DNA from: Flammulina velutipes
Taxonomy: Eukaryota; Basidiomycota; Agaricomycetes; Agaricales; Physalacriaceae
NCBI GenBank assembly: GCA_011800155.1
Contig: CM022378.1
Coordinates: 1,488,001-1,552,000 of the forward strand
DNA: 64,000 bases
Reading direction: 5' to 3'
This document shows, in pieces, positions 10,861-21,012 of the stretch. The translations under genes and the position numbers were made by a program. The notes below the pieces were generated by a model. That model had not been told where the DNA came from. It worked only from the letters and a program-made list of their open reading frames with translations, and made no database searches. Each line of letters begins with the position of its first letter. Positions within the stretch are counted from its first letter, which is position 1.

Positions 10861-13112
10861 TCACACCCGCAGTAATGTGGTAGCTGTGGGACTCGATGGT
10901 CGCGGAGTCACTGGTTGAGTAACGGAATAACGAAAGATACTATTAGAAGCATTGTAAGATTTGGCTTGGATTGAATTGAAAACAAAATGACATACTTGCG
11001 AGGGGCGTAAGACCCAGCGTGCAGTGAATCAGCCGTATGGGCTGGTAGCACTAACATACTCGACATCCTAGTAGGTCTATGCAGAAAAACATTAGCGTCA
11101 TCTGGTATTTGCCCTCACCGCGAGAGACTTACGGTGGAATAGCCTTTGGACTGTAGAGTTCGGATTAGCAGAGATGCGCGTAATGGGATTGTCAGTGACT
11201 TACTGGGACTTCTCTTGTACAAAAGTGTACCGAACGATGTGCAGTTCCGTCGTCTCGGATTCCTTCACGATGAATCTGTCCGTTGCGACCATCTTCCTAG
11301 TAATAGTATTCTCCGATGACGGGAGCGAGAGCGTCCTGCGATGATGTGGGCTGAAAGTAGACAGATGAGAACATGAGGGGAGGGATGTTAAGCAGGAGAC
11401 GTACACGGATGTTTTCCCATCGGAATGAAGGGAGAGGGATGGCTTATCCTGTGTAGGAGAAACGGCGGTAATGTTTGGGAGATCTCCCAATTCATCTGCA
11501 TGAGCATTATCAACCTCATCAGTGGATACATTTATCTGATATATTTGTCAGTATACAATGTTCAGATTGTTCAAGTTGGGGACATACGCGTGATTGAACG
11601 GAGGTAGCATATATGTGTTCGATTCTGTTTTCTCCTTCGGGGCATAGCTCCCGCTCGAACTGTGAGCATAGTCCAGTTGATGATAATTAATCAACAGGAA
11701 TGAAATGTTCACGTACCTCTGAGCATACAGCTCTACCTTCCATATCTGGTGTCGGAGCACGCACAGTAATCTCAAAATTGGAGGACGCGTACTGTGAATG
11801 TAAGCAATCAATTATTCCCGATTCATAAATTGGAAAAGACGTACCTCGTTGACGTCCCAGTTGTCACCGTCGGAAGCCTGATAGGATCATCAGCAATGGA
11901 TGTATAGAAAGAAAATGCCGAACATACTTGTGGCATGGAGAGTACATCCTGTGGTGGCATAGCAATCGAGGGAAGACCAGGCGATAACCCCTCCGTCAGA
12001 CCGCGGGTGATATGTTCGACGGCTAAGGTATCCATAGCACCAGACCACGAGCGCCTATTCTCTCTCGCTGTCAGAGATGCTGGACCCAAAGCACGTTTGT
12101 TCACGGATGACTATGAGGTTGTTAATGTTGTTAATAGACGAGGGGTAGATGTAATGAAAACCTTGACTGCGGGTGGAGCGCCGTGTTGCTGTGAGGTAAT
12201 GATGATTTCCGGGATATGTTGTTGAAAGGTAGCGATTGTCGGGGAAGGAAGACAGTGTGCGCCATCTGTGGAAACCTCCTCTCCAGGAGCGATCGTAGGA
12301 GCGATGCTCCGAGGTGCAATTTCGGTAGTCTGGTTGCAAGGACGTGAGCTTGGGCTACGGGTGAGCAGGCAGCATACAAACCTCGTAGGTTTCCTGGAAC
12401 GACGGATGCGTCAGATATGTTGAAGCCTCAGAAGGCCGGCGCTGCTCAGCATCGACCCGGCCTTTGTAGTGTGGAAGTGTATTATTGTTTGTAGGTTGAC
12501 AATACTCCACGTGCTGGCTTAGTTCAAGGGCATTCGAGTACGGGCCCGGATCCTGGCAGAACCGTGCCATGCAGATTAGGTCCTTGTGGACGCGTCTGTT
12601 GTGCTGTACGCGAGGTGTTAGTAACAGGTGTGAACACTTGTAGCGATCATACCTTGCGCAAATCAGTGTCGTTGCGGATAGGTACACTCCAACATTCTGG
12701 GAACCTGCAGCTTGGATGGGCCGGAGAGGACACATAGTGGGCGTTCGCGTCAGAACGAAGAACATTGGCGCCACAGGAACAGTAAAATGTTTGAAAGGCC
12801 GTATGCTGTTCAGGAGCCTTGATTAGCTTCGAAGTATATGTGACTGGTTGACATACTTCACGAAATGCGACGTCGTCGGGGTATCCTAGACCACAACATC
12901 CACAGGAAGGATGATTGCGCGAGTTTCTGTAGTGCTCTTGTAAATCATGATCAGTCATGAAGTTACGGCAACAGAGACGGCATCTGAAATTTCCGCGAGT
13001 GTAGTCTTTGCCGAATGGCAAAGGGGGCTGTCGAGAGGTGAATGTAAGTAGGATATTGTGAATGAGTCGTAATGGAATGACAAACAGGGAATGCGGGGTT
13101 CATGTTCAACAT
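10861..13112 (-). CDS. C2H2-type zinc-finger protein, 14 exons
   Basis: Exons: 13086..13112, 12857..13027, 12653..12805, 12382..12603, 12162..12329, 11928..12110, 11845..11877, 11717..11791, 11588..11659, 11405..11535, 11204..11350, 11133..11150, 10996..11076, 10861..10939. All introns are 49-58 bp with GT-AG ends, and the frame is continuous for 519 aa. The N-terminal 160 residues hold several Cys/His motifs: CRLC-x12-HYRNSRNH, then CSCG...HYVSSPAH, CRFPEC...HNRRVH and CMARFC...HVEYC. This is the spacing seen in fungal C2H2 proteins that bind DNA or RNA. The remainder is Ser/Thr/Pro-rich and probably disordered. The last three exons are less certain, because a stop (TAA 11200) appears if the GTAAGT donor at 11203 is not used. 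Three exons are tiny (27, 33, 18 nt). It is likely nuclear; targets unknown. Confidence 0.7.
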
Positions 13113-13869
13113 GCTGAGAGTTCCAAGGTATTATCACAGTAGATGTGAGACGGGAGACGGAAGAGCAAATTTCGTTGGCTAAGCGCGCACATTTGTGATT
13201 CCTTAAATAACCTCGCATGAACAAGGGCAACATTTGGTGATGGTCGTTGCTACCAGAATACAAGATCTCCTCCAATAGTGATCTCTTGTAATTTGAAAGG
13301 CATTGTTACGAAAAAGACAAAGCTTCAGAGCATTCATCCCGAAATGTGTCGGTGTGGAACGAAAGAAAGCAGCATGACAAAGCGGCGACTCGGGCCGATC
13401 TTCCGTATCTTGGTCCATGGTCGACGACAGTGAACCTATTCATGCTGCAAGCGCGCGGCTACTACTCCCCGGACGCTTCCTGCTCGCTGGGAACACTTCA
13501 AATCTAATGCAAGCAGGCCCTTCCTCCATGACGGTTCATCTTGGACTTTATTGCCTTTCCGAATTCAGCGTTCAACCCTACGTTCTCAGTTACGAGCTAG
13601 CTCCTCTTTTTTCAAGGCCTTTCCCGTTGTCTACTCCCACATTCTCCTCGCCTACTTCCCGATAGAAGAAAGTGAGAAATTGCTGGATGCTCGTTGAATC
13701 GAAGGGCGATTCGGAATGGCGCCTTTTGGGGCGTCGTTCAATATTCTAAATGTGCCTCAAACTAGAGGGACTATGTGTGTGGGGGAGGTGAGTTTTCTGG
13801 CTCTCGGACAGTGGCATTAAATTATCCATAGCTGACGAAGAAATAATGTATACAAAAGAATCATACACC
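13113..13869. other. Intergenic region, nothing recognised
   Basis: Upstream of the zinc-finger gene. Open frames exist on both strands (for example 13418..13665 plus) but show no splice-supported or family-like sequence. Confidence 0.35.
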
Positions 13870-14743
13870 TTTATTTCTCAATCTTGATCAGTTTGGGACA
13901 GTTCTTGAAGTGCGCTTCACTCTCTTCCCGCTGCTGAGCCTCAACTTACTGCGCCAGAGCCTTCTCTGCTTCGTCGATCATAGACTCGTTGGGTTCTGTT
14001 CTCTCATGAACACCTTTCAATTTTCAATGTGTTATTACTCAGCTAACCGGGTTGAACTTGGAGAGCTTGGATTTGGTCTCGTAGCTTGTATCGTTTGAGT
14101 TCAACATCGTTCGCGAGCTGGGTGGGTATATTGTAATTTGTGGCGGATGGTATAGGCAATATGGGTGGTGAGTGGAATACACATACCTTGTAATTCTTCT
14201 TGGCCCTCTCAATGTGATATTTGGCAGACAGACGTGCTTGTGCGGCAACCAACGGTTCCAGTCAGTGGCGTCCGCGGTATTCTGAACTCCACTAATGGAT
14301 GATTCAGATAGAGTAAATCTGCAATCTGTCATGGCGGGACGGTACTTACAGAACCATATGTCGGGTGCTAGAAGAAGCGAGGTCCGAGCGCAAACTGGGG
14401 TCCACAGAACCGTTTCGATTTATTGCTTGATGATATTTGTTCTCCTTTCGTCTGTATCAGCCTGAGAGCCTTGACCTCGGCCATCAAGCATTTCTTTTTC
14501 AGGAGATGGCAGTGATCGTCGCGGTGCTCATCGTGTGGGAGACCGGGAGGTTTGTGCCGTGTATTGAAATTGTGTGAATGACGATGGGATAATAGTAGAG
14601 GGGTTGGCAAGAATACCATTCAGAGTGGGGTCCGGGCCTTTTGTATTTGGAGTTGGTGTAGCGGCTTCAGAATTCGCTGGAGTATCGCACTGTGGATTTT
14701 CGTTGGGAGACATCATGGTCTGAGTGAGGTGATCAGCCGCCAC
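13870..14743 (-). pseudogene. Decayed gene, unknown family
   Basis: Several coding-like blocks follow one another on the minus strand but cannot be joined in one frame. They are: a Thr/Pro-rich start (14743, MAADHLTQTMMSPNENPQ), a Lys-rich block (LLKKKCLMAEVKALRLIQ, about 14455..14505), NTADATDWNRW (about 14250..14285), then AAQARLSAKYHIERAKKNYK, a clean 71-bp intron, ANDVELKRYKLRDQIQAL, and an acidic tail ending HFKNCPKLIKIEK before TAA near 13875. A single missing base between NRW and AAQ and an in-frame TAA after ALAQ break the frame. The charged helical character suggests a small coiled-coil protein. Family not recognised. Confidence 0.45.
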
Positions 14744-14965
14744 ACGCGGGCCGAAGACTAGATGTGGCGCCGAAAGGGAATTTTATAATAACATTGGGTA
14801 ACTAGCGACATAGGGATCTTATCTCCGTCCGTTCATGCCTTCAATGCAAGTACAATACATACAGTCAAAGAATAGCTATGTATCACTGTGATTGGTCGGT
14901 TGTAGACTGTAATCATAAACTTTTATCTAGCTCTACACATCCGTCAAGCGCCTCATCCTCCTGAA

Positions 14966-16252
14966 TTATGGGTAGTTGAGCCGGCGCAGTGCACGACTCG
15001 GAACATGATCACCCGCCGCCACTTTCAGCTTCCAAGTCTCCAGCGCATGGGCAAGGCCTTCCGCACCCGCAACCCACCCAAAGGAACCATCCCCACTCTC
15101 AACTTTCATCTTCTGCACCCCCTTCTCGAGCCGCCGTAAGAGCTCCAGAGGTTCCGTGTGCGCCAACAACCCGAGCAACACCTCAGATCCGAACTCCACG
15201 TTCAACAGCGCCACCTCCTCAAGGTTCTCAACGGGAAACTCGCCCAAGATGCGCCGGAACACATACGCGATTTGAGCGTAGAACCTGTCGTGTATCAAAG
15301 GTGGTACCGCGGGTGTAAGTAGATAGCCAAGGTTCCCGATCTCAAGGTTCTTGAGTGCTGGGACCCGAATACTATCAGTGAATATGGCAATCTCGTATGG
15401 GATCGTATAGAGCAGCGACAACGACTCCAACTGGCCCATCTCGATGATGACATTCTCTTTCCGCTGCTCGCGCGGCAGCGCTCCGGCGATTTTCAACACC
15501 TTGAGTGTGTCCTTGCTCATGGTGAGGATGGTGCGCAGCTGCGCGATGGTGGGGCGATAAAATATTGGGATCATCGAGAGGTTCAAGGTGGTCAGGTTAC
15601 GTCCGGAATACTTGGTCCAGTCACAGAAGGTCGCGTCGAGTGTCACTTCCTTCAGATTGGGATGAGAGACGGCAGAGTTTTCGGCGCCCACGAAAGGGAC
15701 AGGAGGTGTGCCCGCATATAAAGCCTCGATAGAGTATGCGGTCGAGAACACCTGATCCTTGTCGTGTGGGCATCGAACGGCGAATGAGCGAAGGAGGGGA
15801 AGAGACTTCTGCCTTGCGAACATGGCCAAAAGAAGACAGTGCGCTCCCCACGTTTGCGAAAGATTGGCCAAGTCGAACATAGCGATGCGGGAAAGGTGTG
15901 GGGAGAGGATGTTCGGAAGTGTAACGTTGAAGAACCAGGTTTGCCCTATGTCCGCAGGAATTATAACTCGGACGTAGAGAGGGTATTGGCACGAGCGTTG
16001 GAACATGAGGTCGGCTTTGTGGATGTAGTTGGGCGAGATTGAAGTGGTGTCGGTTAGGCCGAAGCCGATTTGTGACCAGAGTGCCGGAATCGAGAGCGCA
16101 AGGCCGCGCCAGTGGCGGCATACTTGGGAGATGGCAAACAGTGTTGTCGCATCCCATCCCGAGGATGCGATGGAGAAGATCTGAAGTAAGCAATCCTCGA
16201 CCAGGAGGTCGATGGCCGCGGAGGGTGGTTGGATAACGGAGTACGTCGACAT
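14966..16252 (-). CDS. F-box/LRR-like protein, paralogue B (intron-less)
   Basis: Single exon, 428 aa, the same length as paralogue A. The F-box is at residues 12-60 (AIDLLVEDCLLQIFSIASSG ... VCRHWRGLALSIPALW). The family signature LRTILTMSKDTLKVLKIAG and the C-terminal EPLELLRRLEKGVQKMKV are present. Here the N-terminus (MSTYSVIQPPSAAID) reads straight across the point where A, C, D and E have a first intron, so B has lost it. A TATA run (CATATATATATGG, 16293..16305) and the shared F-box promoter lie upstream. Presumed SCF adaptor. Confidence 0.85.
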   Translation of the reverse strand: MSTYSVIQPPSAAIDLLVEDCLLQIFSIASSGWDATTLFAISQVCRHWRGLALSIPALWSQIGFGLTDTTSISPNYIHKADLMFQRSCQYPLYVRVIIPADIGQTWFFNVTLPNILSPHLSRIAMFDLANLSQTWGAHCLLLAMFARQKSLPLLRSFAVRCPHDKDQVFSTAYSIEALYAGTPPVPFVGAENSAVSHPNLKEVTLDATFCDWTKYSGRNLTTLNLSMIPIFYRPTIAQLRTILTMSKDTLKVLKIAGALPREQRKENVIIEMGQLESLSLLYTIPYEIAIFTDSIRVPALKNLEIGNLGYLLTPAVPPLIHDRFYAQIAYVFRRILGEFPVENLEEVALLNVEFGSEVLLGLLAHTEPLELLRRLEKGVQKMKVESGDGSFGWVAGAEGLAHALETWKLKVAAGDHVPSRALRRLNYP

Positions 16253-16292
16253 CGTTGAAGTGCAATGAGGCCAGAAACCAGGAGCAAGCCCT

Positions 16293-16359
16293 CATATATA
16301 TATGGTCTCGCGACGCGCGCGCGCTGACAAAAATTTCATTGTTTGAATGTCGACAATGG
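16293..16359 (-). promoter_or_regulatory. Shared F-box promoter module, copy B
   Basis: Minus-strand order: CCATTGT (16353..16359), AACAATGA (16336..16343), GCGCGCGCGC (16315..16324), then a TATATATA box (about 16294..16303). Start codon at 16252. Confidence 0.7.
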
Positions 16360-17361
16360 CGCGAAACAAAGCTCTCTATTTGGACAATAAGTCGATACAT
16401 TGCGCCCACGTAGATCAGTATAGTTTCTCACCTGTCCGTGTTATTTTGTTCAAGACCACGTCAGACGAGCCAAAGTGTGGATACTCGGCAGGTTCAGGAG
16501 CATTGCTGGAGACAGTCCGACATCAACCAGGAGGTTGTAGGAAGCCGATGAATACGTCTCAGAGATGTACACGAGTACATTGTTTGCGAAAAGGGAAAGA
16601 ATCTACCTTCAAGTCAGCTATTGATATATACTGTTGTGGAAGCGGTCACTCACTGACGAACACTGTGATGCGAGTTGTCGCCGTCAATGAACATGGTGGT
16701 GGTCACGGTGGTGGTCGGAAGGAGAGATGCAACTTGAAGTTGAACAACCACCATCGACGTCGGATTAGACCTCGGTGTTCGCACTTCATGGATTGTCCGC
16801 CTCAACACTTTAGGACAATAAATAATGTTCTTCGATGAGAACGAAGGTGGGTATCATACTATGTTACGCTACAATTGATACGTGTGTTCAAGTAGTCACT
16901 CTCCTCGTATCTTGACGCATCATGAGCTTACTTCATCCTTCGACCACTTCAAGTGCTACCTTCCATTCTCACTGTCACCTATGCGACGAACCTTGAAGAA
17001 TCATTCATAGCGTGACGAACAAAGCGAAGCGAACGGTACGTAGTGTTCTTCAGGTTCAACGTTTATCTGACCAAATCCTCATACACGTTCAGTCCCATGT
17101 AGGTAGGAAATACTCCATGGAGGAGTGATGAATGATCATCATCCTTCGATTTTCCGCTTCCAGTGACAGCAAGAAGGTATGTTCAGTATTCAACAACTCC
17201 TTTCTGTTCTATTCACGACATCACACCCTCGTTCTTAGAGCGTGTCGAATGGTCTAGGGTAGATGTCCTGGAGGTATAAAAACATCACAAGAAAGCGAAA
17301 CATCTCAACCAACTTCTAGTCTTCTGCCTCTCCCATTTGATCTTTGCTCTCCATCATCGCC
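16360..17361. other. Upstream region of F-box B and hydrophobin 1
   Basis: No coding gene. At 16670..16740 lies a block also found upstream of F-box C and F-box D (see findings). From about 17020 the sequence is a diverged copy of the region upstream of hydrophobin 2 (GTGTTCTTCAGGTTC, CCTCATACACGTTCAG). TATAAAA at 17275 is the hydrophobin 1 TATA box, 87 bp before its ATG. Confidence 0.55.
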
Positions 17362-17927
<566 letters not shown>

Positions 17928-18617
17928 ACTTGAGCATAAAAATGCAGCGAAGGATGGAGCCTTTTGTTCGTTGTTCCCATGTCATTCCTTTGATTTCTAC
18001 ACCCTTCATTTCTATACCACTCGTTCTTTTCTTTGAAACCGTGCATCGTCGTTCTTTTGATCTTTCTTTCTCGTGCGTTACATCGTAGCCTGTCTTTAAA
18101 TTATATTCAATATTACGATAAACATTTTGTCTTCATTGGCGTGATACCAGTCGTCATTCGCGTTCAATCCAAAGCCAGTCGATAATTGGAGTGATTCGAC
18201 CTGCGCCACATATTGCGGACAGTTCAACTTGAGTCTTTCAACGTCTACAACTGAGAACTTTTCCCATTTACACCGCCAACTACACAAAAATAAGCATCAC
18301 AGAAGGTAACGCCCGGTAATGCCTCCGACCGGGCCGGGATCAATATTAACCTCCGTTAGGATTGAGTTTTAGCCTCCTTCGCTTTGACCACCATCTACGT
18401 GCTTTCGTCTCGTTTTCTCTCAAAGGTTGAATATGTATTTCTCATTGCTGAGGACTGTATCTGGGCACGCCTTGGACGAATCTGACTCAGTGTCTAAACT
18501 ATTTTGCCAGGTCTCACTTACTGGAAGACTCCGATCGCTGCTTTATATGAGACCTGCTGGAAATCAACTTTCCTTACTTTGAACCCCCACTGTCTTATTC
18601 GCACTTCGCCTTTCAGC

Positions 18618-20079
18618 ATGTTCAAATCTACATTCAACTTCCGCAATATGTTCCTCAAGTTGACCAAGCGCAAGGCTAGCTCTGCCATGGCTGAAGGTAT
18701 GAGCTCGCTGTTGTTCATATCGTCTGGGATGACTCCTAATCACCTTTCAGCTCGAGTCGTATCGTCCTCCAACCTCAGTCCTGAGATGGAGGCTCGTATG
18801 ACACTGCTTCCAATGTCATGGCAGGCCGATTGTCGCAAGGTCATGGAGGAACAGACTCCCGAACTTCAGCTCATCCAGATCGTGATATACGAGGGGCTTG
18901 TTTCGCTCGCCGACAGCCTTGCTTTTCCGCCTCCTTCGTCAAACATTAAGGAGATTGCGCACGAAGCTCCCAGGCTTGTCACTGAGGACGACCTCGACAT
19001 GACTGTTTGCGTTGGTTGGTTCCGGGGCACTGAGGGAGAGTATGACGACGAGGAAGAGGACGATGAAGACCTTGACGACGATCCCAGCCACCGTTGGTTC
19101 CCAGACGAGTGGCGAACATCTAGCGAGCTCGTCCAACTCCATTCGGATTCGCCTCGTATTATTCCCGACAATCTTCGACAAGTTGAGGCGTGCAACGTCA
19201 TCGTCGAGGATACGCCAACCTTCTTGGATCACTCCGCCCTCCCTATCCTCATTTTACCGCCACCCCCGATTCCTACTCAACTCGCTTGGACTCGCGACAC
19301 CGTCAAGCCTCTCCAGAGAGCCGTCCGCACGAAGCGTCGCAATGGGATTTCGGTGGCTTCAGCGCGAACCTCATTTTCATCGCGCGTCGTAGTCCTGCCG
19401 CATCCAACGAAGACGAAGACGAAGACCGTGACATTGAAGAAAGTGAAACGTAGGACAAATCTTTCAGTGCGGACATCGGCTACGCAGGACTGGCAGCACC
19501 CGGGTGGAAAGCAACCTTTCCCGGAAGACAATTCTCGGGAACTTCAACGCGCCGAACCCTGCTGCCAGTTCCCTACAGATATTTCCTATGGTGACTTTGC
19601 TCATGAGTTGGATGAGCGTCGCACGATGTTCAACGGCACAAGTGGTATAGTGTTTTCTACATACTTTGAAATGGCTTCTGACCTTCCTTTTCTTTCAGCC
19701 CTTGCTCAACTGCCAGTTTTGCCTCTACGACGAAGACCCGCAACCTCGACAAAAAGGGTGGTTTCGCTGACAGAAAAGCGACCGACGTCTTATTCTGGTC
19801 GATGGTTAGCGGGGAAGGAAAACTGGCACAGACTTGACACGGTGCCATTGCTACAGCATGCAATACCGACTACCTTGGGAGACGTTATCCCGCGGGTGGC
19901 GGATTCGCAGCTGGGCAATTGGTGCCATCTAGCAGTGGATGTTTCTTATGGCGACTTTGCCAACGGATTGGATGAGCGTCGTATGCTGTTCAATGACGCG
20001 AGTAGTGAGTTTCTCTTTCTCTTCTGCCTTGTATTGGATTCTAATCTGTTCATCAGCCATTATGCAAGATTGGGATTGA
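18618..20079 (+). CDS. R-family acidic protein, copy 1, unknown function
   Basis: Four exons: 18618..18696, 18751..19644, 19699..20004, 20057..20079; 433 aa. The introns are 54, 54 and 52 bp. The first is a multiple of three and free of stops, so an unspliced frame also stays open. Features: a basic N-terminus (LKLTKRKASS), a helical segment (EEQTPELQLIQIVIYEGLVS), an acidic run (DDEEEDDEDLDDD), a basic patch (KTKTKTVTLKKVKRR), and an internal repeat, SYGDFAHELDERRTMFNGTS and SYGDFANGLDERRMLFNDAS, each copy ending at an intron. No family or catalytic motif is recognised. An in-frame extension upstream (Met at 18504) is possible but probably 5' UTR. It is nearly identical to copy 2. Confidence 0.7.
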
Positions 20080-20437
20080 GACTAGGATTCAAGATCTGTG
20101 AATGCCTACTGGTATGCCTCCACTCCCCATCTCTCTCCCAGAGCTGACATTCATATTGCAGACCGACGGGGACATCCTACTAACCTGTCCTGCCGCCTCG
20201 CCATCTGGTCCATCTGCGCCCGGCGCGCTCGATTTCGAAGGGGGACAGACTTACGCGACTGGTGGAGCCAATCCCGCGGAGGGCTATCCTGACGTATCAG
20301 TGATCGGCTCTGCGGGACCCACCTCGAGTCGACGTCTCGTGTGCTGTGTCGACTTTGCCCGGTTACTAGCCCTCCCACGTTGGGATTGAGCGGTCTTCCG
20401 GGCGGTCCTAATCCGCAGCTTCCAAGCCCCCCGTAAG

Positions 20438-20474
20438 CCACTACTGGACTGGCGCATCCATAGTCCGGTAGTGG
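20438..20474 (+). other. Conserved 3' hairpin of R1
   Basis: CCACTACTGGACT (20438..20450), an 11-nt loop, then AGTCCGGTAGTGG (20462..20474). All 13 positions pair, with one U-G pair. The hairpin lies in the 3' untranslated part and is identical in R2 and R3. Function unknown: it may be RNA-level (stability, localisation) or a DNA-end structure. Confidence 0.75.
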
Positions 20475-21012
20475 TGTTGTCGATAAAGAGTTTTCCTGGT
20501 GAAGAATTGGACGTGCGATCGCTTTGCGTGCAGGCCGACTGCTTTCTGATATTCAGTCCCCGTCATCTATACCCGGCATGAGCATTCTGTCTTCCTGGTC
20601 ACATCCTGGTCTTTGCTCAATCCTCCGGTCTCGTCGCCTTCTGTGTTTTGTGTTCTCGGTCAAGGGTTTCGTTATTTTACTGTTCGCATAATTCTCCGGA
20701 TATGTTTCCTTTTTCTCCCGGTACTGTACTTGGACCTTATCGTAATGTTATCGCTTGTTATTGTAGTTTCGTGGCCGTAATTTAATATCTTTAATATTTC
20801 AGCTTTGAATTGTGAACAAGATTGCGAGCTGATACAACTCAAGATTTGTCCTTGATATTGAAATTTAACGCCACGAACTCGACCGTGAAAGAGGACTAAT
20901 CATCACGTGGCCGTGATCTGTAGGACCGGGTCGTATTCTACGCGGTAACGATTCTTGTCTTCTTACCACCTCCATCTCCCTTTTCTTTTCTTTCTTGTTA
21001 ACGTCAAGGACT

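Larger units (their letters stand above)
18327..20785 (+). repeat. Repeat element R1 (full length)
   Basis: About 2.46 kb, starting GACCGGGCCGGGATCAATAT and ending near GTTTCGTGGCCGTAAT. It is repeated almost base for base at R2 (30623..33086), at a constant offset of 12,300 bp until a single 1-bp indel near 20118. Shorter derivatives are R3 and R4. No clear terminal inverted repeats or target-site duplication are seen. It contains one gene plus a conserved 3' untranslated block with a strong hairpin. Confidence 0.85.

Noticed and set aside
12955..13021. Zinc-finger gene starting at 13021
   Set aside because: The codon there is TTG, and an acceptor (CGACAG) lies just upstream; a 27-nt first exon with ATG at 13112 fits in frame.
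20151..20441. Long antisense frames in the R elements
   Set aside because: They run opposite to the spliced gene and through its 3' UTR without splice signals or family-like sequence; probably by-products of GC-rich codon use.
18327..20785. R as a classical DNA transposon
   Set aside because: No terminal inverted repeats, target-site duplication or transposase motif could be seen, so it is called a repeat of unknown type.
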